Shown piece by piece: positions 25,386 to 34,402 of a stretch of DNA of 64,000 nucleotides. The translations under genes and the position numbers were made by a program. The DNA is from Flavobacterium johnsoniae UW101. GTDB taxonomy: Bacteria; Bacteroidota; Bacteroidia; Flavobacteriales; Flavobacteriaceae. Every line of letters starts with the position of its first letter. Positions within the stretch are counted from its first letter, which is position 1. The DNA is taken from NCBI RefSeq assembly GCF_000016645.1, contig NC_009441.1:4774001-4838000 (forward strand). The letters run 5' to 3'. The notes under the pieces were generated by a model, which was not told the origin of the DNA, searched no databases, and saw only the letters and a list, made by a program, of their open reading frames with translations.

Positions 25386-25890
25386 TATTCTATTTATAAG
25401 TTTTTTATTTATTAGATGTAATAATAATGAATATTACGATGATAATAATGCTTTTCATTCTATTTATCTTCTGGAATGGAACTCTTCAATATGTCCAAAA
25501 AAAATAATTTTTAAAAAATATAATAAAAATTCCAATTTTAAAACTTTGATCGAAACGAATACAGATTTTGAAATTCAATGTTATACTCAATATGATAAAT
25601 TTAATAACAAAATCACAACTCCTAATTCTACTAAACTCAGAGAATTTATTCCCAATTTTAAGAATAATGATAAAATTAATTATGATGTAAAACTCATTAT
25701 TGATGATAGTCTTGAATACAAGATAACAAACATTGAAAATATTAAAGATACGATTGTTAAAACTTTTACATTAGCTCGTAAATATTTTATTTCTAACACA
25801 ATAAAATCAATCATGGTAAATGGCCATAAAGTGAATAATGATTCTAGAAGTTTGGAAATTCCTTCATCGTTAGGAAGAAAAATAAAATGA
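25363..25890 (+). CDS. Lipoprotein, candidate immunity protein
   Basis: 175 aa from the ATG at 25363. The N-terminus MDTLKFISILFISFLFIRC is a lipoprotein signal with the lipobox Cys at residue 19; a longer reading from 25216 runs inside the effector gene and is not credible. The mature part is Asn/Lys/Ile-rich and matches no family I know. It overlaps the effector by 23 bp and is overlapped (ATGA) by a decayed paralogue. A membrane-anchored immunity protein fits an effector acting in the periplasm; function inferred from position. Confidence 0.6.
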   Translation: MDTLKFISILFISFLFIRCNNNEYYDDNNAFHSIYLLEWNSSICPKKIIFKKYNKNSNFKTLIETNTDFEIQCYTQYDKFNNKITTPNSTKLREFIPNFKNNDKINYDVKLIIDDSLEYKITNIENIKDTIVKTFTLARKYFISNTIKSIMVNGHKVNNDSRSLEIPSSLGRKIK

Positions 25891-26238
25891 ACTATTTTAA
25901 TCAATTATTTATACAAAACATTATGATTACATTGAGGTATTTTAGTTTAATATTAATTTTTCAATTACTAATAAGTTGTAATGAATACATTGATATCGAT
26001 TATTCATTACAAGGGATTTATTTAAAAGAATGGAAATGATTTTATATTAACTAATGCTGGAAAAGACAGTAGATATGGATATAATTTTTTAGAAATAAAT
26101 CAAATTATACTTGATAAATTACTTAAAGGAGAAATAAAAAAAATAGATGATCTACAAAACTTACAAAGAGAAAACAATAATTTTTCATCTTCTCCCTCTT
26201 ACATAATTTTTTATTACAAACAAAAACAAAAAGATTGA
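25887..26238 (+). pseudogene. Frameshifted lipoprotein, decayed immunity paralogue
   Basis: Frame one begins at 25887, or more likely 25923 (MITLRYFSLILIF...LISC), and stops at 26037-26039 after GIYLKEWK. The next frame continues without interruption from GNDFILTNAGKDSRYGYN to a stop at 26236-26238. The first part (CNEYIDIDYSLQGIYLKEW) mirrors the start of the previous lipoprotein (NNAFHSIYLLEWN). One base change restores a single ORF, so this is either a pseudogene or a sequencing error in an AT-rich stretch. Confidence 0.6.
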
Positions 26239-26291
26239 GATGAAGAAGCAACAATAATTGAATGCATATTTATTAACTTATAAATAATAAA

Positions 26292-26876
26292 ATGAAAAAA
26301 ATAATTTTGTTAGCCTTTACAATTTGCACTATAAATTCCTGCAAAAAAAAAGAATACATTACCATTAAACAAATTGTTTCAGATCAAATAGTTACTATTA
26401 CTCCAAATCTAAAAAAAATAGATGCAAAAGATAGTGTCTCAATTAATATTCCAGCAGAGTTTGAAATTGAAACATATGACTCTTCTTTAGAATCCATTAA
26501 TTTATATTACGTAATTAATCAAAAGAATTTAATGCAAATTTCAGAATTTGAAATGTTTATTAGTAATAATAAGCCAATAAATAATTTAAAGTTTTATTTA
26601 TCAGTAGAAAAACCACTTAGAATTATTCTTAGAGAAAAGAATCATTTAATATCAAAGAATTATGCTCGAGAATTATTAAAACGGTATAATATAAATAAAT
26701 CATTAGAAGATTTTAAATTAGGTGACACAATAAAATTAGTTTCTTACAATCAATTTCGAAAAGAAAACTCTTTCATTTTAAACGACTTGAGAAAAGTGGG
26801 GGATACTGTAATTATTACAACGAGAAAAAAGGGCGAGGAAATTTATAAACCAACAAAAATTAAAATCAATTGGTAA
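26292..26876 (+). CDS. Lipoprotein of unknown function
   Basis: 194 aa. MKKIILLAFTICTINSC is a short lipoprotein signal (Cys17) followed by KKKEYITI. The rest is beta-rich (SINIPAEFEIETYDSSL) with a late helix and a C-terminal FKLGDTIKLVSYNQF motif that recurs, broken, at 27537-27587. It has no recognised family. It is in the AT-rich immunity array after the T6SS effector and is a possible orphan immunity gene. Confidence 0.6.
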   Translation: MKKIILLAFTICTINSCKKKEYITIKQIVSDQIVTITPNLKKIDAKDSVSINIPAEFEIETYDSSLESINLYYVINQKNLMQISEFEMFISNNKPINNLKFYLSVEKPLRIILREKNHLISKNYARELLKRYNINKSLEDFKLGDTIKLVSYNQFRKENSFILNDLRKVGDTVIITTRKKGEEIYKPTKIKINW

Positions 26877-26953
26877 AAAGCTATGTAAAATTTACCGCCC
26901 TACTAAACAGAATTAACAACAACAATTAAGCAAAATAAATTAGACTAAAAAAT

Positions 26954-27510
26954 ATGAAATTTATAGTTGCCTTTGTGCTTTTAACACAACAGTTCGTTTT
27001 CTCTCAAGAAAAAAATATTGAATATTTACCTTTAAATAAAGAGAATTTTCAGGTTAAACCTAATTCAGTAACTTTTAAATTTTCTGTTGTAGCCACTAAA
27101 TATAAAAACCGCTATGATCTTGCCCGAGACACAATATTAAAAGAAGGGAATTATATAATTAAATACGATGATTTTTTTACAAAATTTTCAGTAAATAAGG
27201 CTGGCAAAATTGACGGAAAACTTGATGAAAAGTTTATAAAGCGTGGTGAAATATTTACAACTAAATACCTCGTTAGAGATGGATTTATATATAAAGCTAC
27301 TATGTACGATTCAACTGTAATCTAATTACCGATAGTGATGTTTATTATTGTGGAAACACTATTGAAGTAGTATTGATTACAGCAAATGGTGAAAAAAAAA
27401 TAACAATTGAAACTCCTGCTAAAACTGAGATTAGAAAATATGATAAAAATGGTGTTTTGTTAGATGAAGAAATATGGAATAAAGCTGGAATAGGATTTCC
27501 TGGTAAATAG
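26954..27510 (+). pseudogene. Secreted protein gene split by a frameshift
   Basis: Frame one starts MKFIVAFVLLTQQFVFSQ, a signal peptide, and stops at 27323-27325 after ATMYDSTVI. Another frame resumes at once with CNLITDSDVYYCGNTIEV and runs to the TAG at 27508-27510, ending NKAGIGFPGK. The joined product would be about 185 aa. The segments KEGNYIIKYDD and KYDKNGVLLDEE look like short MORN or YwqK-like strands, which is a weak guess. A recent single-base lesion or a sequence error are both possible. Confidence 0.55.
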
Positions 27511-27536
27511 ATTAGGAAAAGGGGATTTTAAAAACT

Positions 27537-27587
27537 TTTAATTTAAAATTTGGAGATACAATTAAGTTGATCCCTTTAATCAATTAA
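27537..27587 (+). pseudogene. Remnant of a lipoprotein gene C-terminal part
   Basis: Read in one frame it gives FNLKFGDTIKLIPLIN and a stop. The DNA aligns with 26709 onward of the intact lipoprotein gene, which encodes FKLGDTIKLVSYNQF. No start or upstream part of the gene remains, so it is a fragment left by duplication and loss. Confidence 0.5.
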
Positions 27588-27697
27588 TAAAGGAAAAATA
27601 AAAAAACTTGAAAATTAAACTACGTTAATGACTCTTTAAAGCCTCCTTGATTTAAGGAGAGTTCTTATCACTCAACAAAAAAATCAATTGGTAACTT

Positions 27698-28141
27698 ATG
27701 AATGAAAAAATAGAATATATTTTAAATCAATTAACTGATAAAGAACTTGCATATTTTTTAAAATTTAAGGTTCCAACTTATGTCAAAACGACACAAACAG
27801 ATATATTAAAATATATTGAGTATAAGAGAAAAATAACAAAGTCTCAACTTTTTTCCTTAATAGATAAAGATGAAATTACTTCCAATAAAGAGTTCTTAAT
27901 ATGTAAGAGATGCGGTTCAGACAAAATGTTTGCTTATGATGTCAAATGGCATATTCCCATTACACATTTTAATGCTGAAAATGAATTTGCTAGTCTGTAT
28001 CAAAGAGCTACAGGTAAAGATTACAATAAATTAAAAGTAGAATGTTTTGTATGTGGAAAAATTATTATTAATCCTAACAATGAAAGGCTGTCTTTTTGGG
28101 AAAAATTATTAAAGTTTTTATCTCTAAGTATATTATCCTAA
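27698..28141 (+). CDS. Hypothetical protein with a two-CxxC zinc-ribbon-like centre
   Basis: 147 aa, no signal peptide. The first 60 residues are helical (ELAYFLKFKVPTYVKTT, TDILKYIEYKRKITKSQL). CKRCGSDKMFAYDVKW and, 50 residues later, CFVCGKIIINPNNE supply two CxxC pairs that could bind zinc. The end (LLKFLSLSILS) is hydrophobic. I do not recognise a family. AT content is like the rest of the immunity array, so it may have come in with it. Confidence 0.6.
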   Translation: MNEKIEYILNQLTDKELAYFLKFKVPTYVKTTQTDILKYIEYKRKITKSQLFSLIDKDEITSNKEFLICKRCGSDKMFAYDVKWHIPITHFNAENEFASLYQRATGKDYNKLKVECFVCGKIIINPNNERLSFWEKLLKFLSLSILS

Positions 28142-28161
28142 AAATAGATTTAAAGTTATTT

Positions 28162-28692
28162 ATGAAAAAAACATTAATATTATTATTCAGCTTTTTTGTG
28201 AACTTAATACATTCCCAAAATAAAGCTGAAAATTATACTTTAACTCAAAAGAAGATTGAGCCTTGCAGAATTTCGATCAATGATTCGGTAAGTATTTTTA
28301 AGGTACATGAAAAGCTAAAAAATGTTGATTTCGATGTTCTTATTAAGACTGAAAATGTAGTTACCCAAAAATGCGTAGATCAAAAAATAGGAAATGAAAT
28401 TAAAAATGCGATAAACACTAATCAGAATACAGTATTTAAGATAAATAATCAAATTATTAAAGATTTTAGAAATTCAAATTTTAGCAATTTAATCCCAAAC
28501 AAAATAAGTCTTATTGAAAAAGGCAATTTTAAAGTTTTGATTTTTGAAGCATACAACTTTTCATATTCAACTATTGGAAATGGATATATCAATTTTTGCT
28601 TTAAAATAGATTCAAAAGGAAAAACTGTAAACCAAAAAATATTGGAATCAAAATTACCAATGGAAGTTAAAAAATATCAAAACTTTTTTTAG
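28162..28692 (+). CDS. Secreted hypothetical protein
   Basis: 176 aa from the ATG at 28162 (MKKTLILLFSFFVNLIHSQ), a clean signal peptide; a longer reading from 28096 overlaps the previous gene and adds an unlikely N-terminus. The mature part has ITENVVTQKC-like and KVLIFEAYNFSYSTIGNGYI segments and no motif I know. It ends 80 bp before the convergent aspartyl protease gene. It is the last gene of the AT-rich T6SS cargo region. Confidence 0.6.
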   Translation: MKKTLILLFSFFVNLIHSQNKAENYTLTQKKIEPCRISINDSVSIFKVHEKLKNVDFDVLIKTENVVTQKCVDQKIGNEIKNAINTNQNTVFKINNQIIKDFRNSNFSNLIPNKISLIEKGNFKVLIFEAYNFSYSTIGNGYINFCFKIDSKGKTVNQKILESKLPMEVKKYQNFF

Positions 28693-28772
28693 GCTGAAAA
28701 AAATCTGTGATTTTCCTAAAAGTCCAAATAAGACCATCAAAAGAAAAATTCAAAAGAAAAATTCAAAAGAAC

Positions 28773-30029
28773 CTAATCCTCCAACCTCAAATAATTACCA
28801 TCAAAACTAATCACAACCTTTTCAAATTGTCCCAATACATCCTGCCCAATATTTCCAAAATTAACTTCTCCATAAACGCCATAGTTCTTTTGGTCGATTT
28901 CCATTTTTGGGAGTTGAATTAGTTTTTTTCCAAGATAGAGTTGCTGGTCTTTTAAAACCAAAACTTCTGTAGAAACCACTTCTGCGCCAGCGCTGGAGGA
29001 TTTAGAGGTTTCTAAAGCACCCATGCGGTCAAGATCAGTTTTGAAGGTTTCGTAAAACGCTTTGTTGAAAAGACTTTCTTTTGCTCCGCTGTCAAAATTA
29101 AACGGCAGGGTTTTGCCTTTATACGTAAGCATTACAATCGCTCTGAGTTCGTCTACAAATAAGTTTTTTTCGGTTGTATTGGTCTCTAATTCTTTAGAAA
29201 AGGTAAGTTTATCTTTTTCAATCGTAATCGTTCCTAACTCTTTTACTATAGGAAAACCAATAATTCCGTTAATGACATAAGCGCCGTCTGCAAACGTAAA
29301 TGCCTTATCAGGATATACTAAAAACACGGCATTATGAATTTTCAATTCACCTAAATTAATTTCGGGTGCTACGCCTATACGAACTTTATTTTTTTGTCCC
29401 GTAAAACTCGCCACCGAAATATTATTATCCGGCAGAATTTTAACTCCCATTTTCTTCGCCACACTTTCGGTAATACAGCTGATTCCTGCTCCGGTATCAA
29501 AAACAAAACTGCAAAGTGTATCGTTTGCTTTAACTTCGGTTGTAATTAAACCTGCTTTGTCTTTTACCGCAGCAACTGAAATTGTAGAAAATTTATCAAT
29601 TGTCTGTGAGCGTGTATTGCGTAAAGTCTGCCAGATTCGCTGTGTGTTTAATTCGTCCTGAAGTTCGTCTTCGGTATACTGTTTTTGAAATTTAAGCGTC
29701 AAAACTTTAGAAGCCGTATAAGCTAAATTGTAATTAAAGAGTTTGATATAGTTATCATTTTTCAGCTTCGCAAATTCGTAACTATTGGTAAGTTCGTTGT
29801 TTTTCAAACTGTCCAAATACTGGTTTGACAATTTGGGTTTATTGCAGACATTGGCATATAGTCCTTTATAGAAATAATAATCTTTGCCTTTTTCCTTATT
29901 GTTCAAACTATCCATTTTAGCATACTGATGCTGTTTGCTTAATTGTTTTAAACTAATGTCGGGGTTGGTTTGTCCTAATGCTGTCTGCATTGTAAATAAA
30001 AGACAAAGTAAAAGTTTGTTATAGTTCAT
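28773..30029 (-). CDS. Secreted aspartyl protease-like protein (retropepsin type)
   Basis: 418 aa. Signal peptide MNYNKLLLCLLFTMQTALG. A helical region (about 25-130) precedes two aspartyl protease lobes: FVFDTGAGISCI with Asp178, and FNFDSGAKESLF near residue 310. Between and after them, GIIGFPIVKELGTITIEKD and GNIGQDVLGQFEKVVISFD are the lobe-closing glycine motifs. Both catalytic Asp are present, so it could be a working two-lobe protease in the periplasm. No operon partner; the gene stands alone and convergent with the T6SS array. Confidence 0.87.
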   Translation of the reverse strand: MNYNKLLLCLLFTMQTALGQTNPDISLKQLSKQHQYAKMDSLNNKEKGKDYYFYKGLYANVCNKPKLSNQYLDSLKNNELTNSYEFAKLKNDNYIKLFNYNLAYTASKVLTLKFQKQYTEDELQDELNTQRIWQTLRNTRSQTIDKFSTISVAAVKDKAGLITTEVKANDTLCSFVFDTGAGISCITESVAKKMGVKILPDNNISVASFTGQKNKVRIGVAPEINLGELKIHNAVFLVYPDKAFTFADGAYVINGIIGFPIVKELGTITIEKDKLTFSKELETNTTEKNLFVDELRAIVMLTYKGKTLPFNFDSGAKESLFNKAFYETFKTDLDRMGALETSKSSSAGAEVVSTEVLVLKDQQLYLGKKLIQLPKMEIDQKNYGVYGEVNFGNIGQDVLGQFEKVVISFDGNYLRLED

Positions 30030-30129
30030 TTGTCTGATTTTTTGAATGTTAAATATAGGAAAAATCTAAAGATTTAAATTTCAATATTTAAAATCCAAAT
30101 TGTTTTGTTTCAAGTTGAAATGCGAATAG

Positions 30130-30265
30130 TTTAACCGCAAAGTTCGCTATCCCGATAGCTATCGGGAACGCAAAAGTTCGCAAAGTTTTTCAGCATATAG
30201 CTTTGCAATCTTTGCGCTTTTACAAAGCCTTATGAGTAAAAAACTTTGCGTGCTTTGCGGTTAAA
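30130..30265. repeat. 136-bp inverted repeat (TTTAACCGCAAAG family) with CCCGATAGCTATCGGG
   Basis: Arms TTTAACCGCAAAG (from 30130) and CTTTGCGGTTAAA (to 30265) enclose the exact palindrome CCCGATAGCTATCGGG (30151-30166) and a CGCAAAGTTTTTCAGC...GCTTTGCAATCTTTGCG pair. It lies between two minus-strand genes. Confidence 0.85.
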
Positions 30266-30309
30266 GCATTTACATCTCACAACTTGTTCATTTAACCTTT
30301 TGCTTTTAT

Positions 30310-32769
30310 CTATCTTCTGCCTCTAAAACCGCCGCCACCTCTAAAGCCTCCGCCGCCAAAACCACCTTGATGCTGGAAGTTTTGGAAATTTCGGGTTTGC
30401 GACTCTCCACGGTCTCTTGAAAAAGCTGAGCGGTCGAGATCTTTTGTAATGTCTGGACGTCCGGCTTCGCCAAGAGGCTTATTTGGTTGTCCGAGAGTTT
30501 GATCTGCTTTAGGGAAATTATCGCGCTGGGTTCTGTCTCCTAATCGGGTTTCACCGCCTAGGTTTTGTTCCGGTTTCGGCAAGTTATCACGCTGAATCCT
30601 CTCTCCTGCTTCATTTGCACCCAATCCCTGATTCGGTTTATTACGCTGAATGTCTTCACCTGATTTTTTGGATGAACCTAAAGTTCCTGCTTGAGTCCAG
30701 CCGCCGTTTCCATTGTTATAATGGCTCCAGTTTCCGTTAGCATCTCTTTTATAGACATGTCCGTCATGACCAGCATATACATTATTGTTGGTATGAATTG
30801 TGGTTCCTCCGCCTCTACGATGTGTAATTACGCCTTTATTTCCGCCAGAAGTTTCATAGCCAATTGCAGTACCGCGTCTGGTTGTAATATGTCCTGTCTG
30901 CGCCCATTGATTGCCATTTGTGGCAGCAGAATGTCCCCATTGTGCATACGCATTATGTCCCTGATTGGTTCTGACATAATTTCCCGTCCACGGATTGTAG
31001 GTACTTGCAGCAGTTCTACCGCCATACCATCCCTGAACACTTGCAGAGCGTCCGTATCTTCCTGTTGCGGGATTGTACCAGGCCGAAGTTCCAGCCGCAC
31101 CATAAGGTCCGTACACACGTCTTCCGACAGCATAACCACCCGTCCACGGATTGTAAACTGCTCCTCCTCCATAGGCATACGGCCACGGACGATAAATAGG
31201 ATACATTCCGCCATAATACACATAAGGCGGATAATACCATCCTGTACCATACGTTAATATTGCGCCTACCGTTGCACCAATAATAAAAGCCCCAAAATAA
31301 CCGGCTGTTGTACTGCTTTCTACAGTAGTATCGGTTGTCGTTTGTGTAACGTATGTCACATTATACACAGGTGAACTCGGCGGAATGGTATAAATTTCTT
31401 TCGGAACAGAATCACAGGTTTTCCAAGGTCCGTTAGGACTTGTCGACATAAACCAAACGGCCTGAAAACATAAATAATACAAATCGCCTACTTTTATAAT
31501 TTTTTCCTGGGTGTTGCTTGCATACTGCATTTTTGTACCTTCAATAGGTTTAAACTGAGGCGCTCCGTCGTAGTTTACTTTTACTTTGGCTTCGGCATCA
31601 GATTTTTTTAAAATGGCCGTTGTAGGAACCTGCGATAGCATTACGGCATCTTTGGCTTCCTGTGTTCCGGGAACAGACGACAATACATTAGCACGCGGTG
31701 AATTTTTAGGAATTTTGGCAAAATCAGCAGGAAGGCTGTTTCCGGCATATTTCCACGGTCCTGTTAATTCTTTAGAACTAAACCATCTTCCGGATAATAA
31801 TACATAATACTGTCCATTGGCTTCGTCAGCAAAAACATCATTTTCGGTATTGTCTATGTACATCAATTTGGTTCCATCGATTTTAATGAATTTTGGATTT
31901 CCGTTTACGGCAATTAATTCAGCAGGTTTATTGCTGTAGAAAACTTCTGGTGCTGTTCCGGTTGAAGGTGGCGGAATCATTTTTTTTACATCATCAAAAT
32001 TTTGTCCGGCTGGCAGATTAATGAGACCGGCAGGCAGTTTGGCGGTTTTAACCCATTTACCATCTAATTTTTTTGAAGTCAGCCAGACATTTTCAGCCAG
32101 CAGAGAATATTCTTTTGCTGTTTTATCAAAAAATAAATCCCAGTTTGTATTTACTACATATTGTATATCTGTTTTTTCTACAGGCACTAAAACGGGTTCA
32201 CCCTGCACGATCAACAAAACTGCCGGATTTGTGCTGTAAAAAATTGCCGGAGGATCATTTTTAGCTGTAATTCCTTTCGCCGGACTTTTGGTTGCGCTTA
32301 AATCTGCCAGAATACGATCTACCGAAATAGGATCACCGCTTACGGGCAGTGTTTCTTTAAAGAGTTTTTCCATTTCGGGAACTTTCTTTTTGTCCAGAGC
32401 GGGAAATCGGACATCGGTTACCTGAAGGTTTTTAATAAAAGCACTTCGGTTATCTTTATCTACCAATGTTTCGGCTTGTAAAGAAGCTACGCCCAAAACC
32501 TGTTTGCCGTCTTTTGGGGTTAAAGAAAAGGCAACACGGGCTGTAATTTCTTTATAATCTTTCCAGTCATCGACCTGAGGCTGATAATAAACGAGTTTTG
32601 TACCGTTATTTTCGGCTTCACGAGGCCAGCCGTTATCTGCAATTAATGTAGTATCAGCGGTATCTGACTTTACATTGTCTGTATTGGGCTGATCTGTAGT
32701 TTTATCTTTTTTGCAGGAGAACAAAACTGAACTTAAACAAACTACAAGTATTAGAAAAGCTTTTTTCAT
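30310..32769 (-). CDS. Large lipoprotein with repeated domain and Gly/Arg-rich tail
   Basis: 819 aa from MKKAFLILVVCLSSVLFSC (lipobox Cys19); an ATG at 32793 would add eight residues. About residues 170-430 contain three related units, seen in AIFYSTNPAVLLIVQGEP, EVFYSNKPAELIAVNGNP and APQFKPIEGTKMQYASN, each followed by a WF(T/S)S...GPW strand pair. A membrane-like or Gly-rich hinge (AFIIGATVGAILTYGTGWYY) follows, then Tyr/Pro/Gly-rich sequence, two ERIQRD/DRTQRD repeats, and a GGFGGGGFRGGGGFRGRR end. I believe homologues exist in flavobacteria but know no function. The opposite-strand ORFs here are shadows of the low-complexity part. Confidence 0.8.
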   Translation of the reverse strand: MKKAFLILVVCLSSVLFSCKKDKTTDQPNTDNVKSDTADTTLIADNGWPREAENNGTKLVYYQPQVDDWKDYKEITARVAFSLTPKDGKQVLGVASLQAETLVDKDNRSAFIKNLQVTDVRFPALDKKKVPEMEKLFKETLPVSGDPISVDRILADLSATKSPAKGITAKNDPPAIFYSTNPAVLLIVQGEPVLVPVEKTDIQYVVNTNWDLFFDKTAKEYSLLAENVWLTSKKLDGKWVKTAKLPAGLINLPAGQNFDDVKKMIPPPSTGTAPEVFYSNKPAELIAVNGNPKFIKIDGTKLMYIDNTENDVFADEANGQYYVLLSGRWFSSKELTGPWKYAGNSLPADFAKIPKNSPRANVLSSVPGTQEAKDAVMLSQVPTTAILKKSDAEAKVKVNYDGAPQFKPIEGTKMQYASNTQEKIIKVGDLYYLCFQAVWFMSTSPNGPWKTCDSVPKEIYTIPPSSPVYNVTYVTQTTTDTTVESSTTAGYFGAFIIGATVGAILTYGTGWYYPPYVYYGGMYPIYRPWPYAYGGGAVYNPWTGGYAVGRRVYGPYGAAGTSAWYNPATGRYGRSASVQGWYGGRTAASTYNPWTGNYVRTNQGHNAYAQWGHSAATNGNQWAQTGHITTRRGTAIGYETSGGNKGVITHRRGGGTTIHTNNNVYAGHDGHVYKRDANGNWSHYNNGNGGWTQAGTLGSSKKSGEDIQRNKPNQGLGANEAGERIQRDNLPKPEQNLGGETRLGDRTQRDNFPKADQTLGQPNKPLGEAGRPDITKDLDRSAFSRDRGESQTRNFQNFQHQGGFGGGGFRGGGGFRGRR

Positions 32770-33044
32770 AAATTTAAAAGTTAGATTATTCATTAAAAAT
32801 TTATTCTCAGGGGTATTCCTTTAAAATTGTTTTGAATAAAATTAAATTTACAGAAGATATAAAACTAAAAATCAATCGTTTAGTTGGTTTCAAATTCTAA
32901 CTTGAAACCAAATATTATATAAATGATCCTTCTTTCTTAAATATTTACAATTTACCATAACAAAAATTTTATCAGTAAAAATTTTGTTATGCCCTTTAAA
33001 ACCTAACATTATAATTTATTTTTATAAACAATAAAAATTATTAA

Positions 33045-33076
33045 TTTGATTAATAACAACCTTCATTATACCTTTG
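33045..33076 (+). promoter_or_regulatory. Promoter ahead of osmC
   Basis: TTTG at 33045-33048, a 20-nt spacer and TACCTTTG at 33069-33076, close to the Bacteroidota consensus. It lies 62 nt before the OsmC start. The gap 32794-33138 holds nothing else I can support. Confidence 0.55.
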
Positions 33077-33138
33077 TCTCATCAAAATCAAAGAAATGAT
33101 TTGATCATCTTAAAAAATAACTTTAAAAAATAGAAATC

Positions 33139-33555
33139 ATGAAATTTACAAGAAGAGCAAACGCAAACTGGAAAGGTACTGGAATGGAAGGAAAAGGAAC
33201 CATTAGTACTCAAAGCACAACTTTAGATAATGCACAATTATCTTTTAAAACCCGTTTCGAACAAGGTGTTGGAACAAACCCTGAAGAATTAATCGCAGCG
33301 GCACATTCTGGATGTTTTACAATGCAGTTAAGCTTTTTATTATCTGAAGCCGGATTTGTACCAGAAGATTTAGACACAACGGCTAAAGTAACTTTTGAAG
33401 ATGGAACCATTACTTTAATTCAACTAGAATTAACTGGAAAAGTTCCCGGAATCTCTGAAGAAGATTTTCAAAAAACAGCTCAAAAAGCAAAAGAAATTTG
33501 TCCAATTTCGAAATTATTGAACACTGAAATTACTTTGGCGGTAACGTTGAACTAA
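33139..33555 (+). CDS. osmC: OsmC-type peroxiredoxin
   Basis: 138 aa. N-terminus FTRRANANWKGTGMEGKG and the reactive Cys59 in AAHSGCFTMQLS and Cys121 in EICPISKLL place it in the OsmC branch, which reduces organic hydroperoxides. It is a different branch from the Ohr at 12803-13213, so the organism has both. The downstream alpha/beta hydrolase starts 59 bp later, making the same two-gene theme as ohr/hydrolase. oxyR lies close by, convergent. Confidence 0.92.
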   Translation: MKFTRRANANWKGTGMEGKGTISTQSTTLDNAQLSFKTRFEQGVGTNPEELIAAAHSGCFTMQLSFLLSEAGFVPEDLDTTAKVTFEDGTITLIQLELTGKVPGISEEDFQKTAQKAKEICPISKLLNTEITLAVTLN

Positions 33556-33614
33556 TTTCAAATAAAACAACACAACAATCTAAAATCTAAAATCAACAAT
33601 CTAAAATTTTAAAA

Positions 33615-34385
33615 ATGAAAACAATTAAAAGCTATTTAGCATTCGCAGCAATAATTTTTAGTCTGGTATTTACAACAGCAAATGTAAACGCGCAGACTGC
33701 TCCACAAATTAAAAACGTAGTATTGGTACACGGTGCTTTCGCAGACGGTTCAGGATGGAAAGGTTTGTACCAGATTTTAACTAAAAAAGGATATAATGTA
33801 ACGATCGTTCAAAATCCGTTAAGTTCTTTAGAAGATGATGTTAAAGCAACAAATTTAGCTCTTGACAAACAAGACGGACCAACAATTTTAGTTGGTCATT
33901 CATGGGGCGGTACTGTAATTACTGAAGCAGGAAATCACCCAAAAGTGGCGGCTTTAGTTTATGTAGCGGCTTTACAGCCTGATAATGGCGAAAACTCAAT
34001 TCAATGGTTACAAACAGCGCCTCCAGCTCCTGAAAATGGTGTACTGCCTCCAGATGATAAAGGAATTGCTTATTATGACAAAGCTAAATTTCACGCTGGT
34101 TTTGCAGGTGATTTAAGCAAAGAAGATGCTGATTTTATGTTTGCTTCGCAGGGTGCTTTTCATGCAAACGGTTTTGGAACACCAATTACTAAAGCAGCAT
34201 GGAGAACTAAACCTTCTTACGGAATCGTAGCTACTGAAGATAAAAGTATTGTTCCGAGTATTCAGTTTGCAATGTACAAACGTTCTAATACCAAAATCAC
34301 TGAAATAAAAGGAAGCCACGTGGTTTTTATTTCTCAGCCGGCAAAAGTTGCTGATGTGATTATTACTGCATCTAAAAAACAGTAA
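33615..34385 (+). CDS. Exported alpha/beta hydrolase (Ser nucleophile)
   Basis: 256 aa. Signal peptide MKTIKSYLAFAAIIFSLVF...NAQ. Alpha/beta-hydrolase core with oxyanion motif VLVHGAFADGSGWKG, the nucleophile elbow VGHSWGGTVI (Ser), VAALQPDNGE and the late His in KGSHVVFISQP. It belongs to the esterase-like group near aromatic hydrolases, different from the Asp-nucleophile enzyme at 13300-14301. It follows osmC with a repeat-like ATCTAAAATC spacer and may be cotranscribed. Substrate unknown. Confidence 0.9.
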   Translation: MKTIKSYLAFAAIIFSLVFTTANVNAQTAPQIKNVVLVHGAFADGSGWKGLYQILTKKGYNVTIVQNPLSSLEDDVKATNLALDKQDGPTILVGHSWGGTVITEAGNHPKVAALVYVAALQPDNGENSIQWLQTAPPAPENGVLPPDDKGIAYYDKAKFHAGFAGDLSKEDADFMFASQGAFHANGFGTPITKAAWRTKPSYGIVATEDKSIVPSIQFAMYKRSNTKITEIKGSHVVFISQPAKVADVIITASKKQ

Positions 34386-34402
34386 TTACTTTGAGCTGAA
34401 TG

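Noticed and set aside
30691..31257. Long plus-strand ORFs opposite the large lipoprotein gene
   Set aside because: They mirror the repetitive Tyr/Gly/Pro coding sequence on the other strand and have compositions with no sense as proteins; the lipoprotein frame has a signal and domains.
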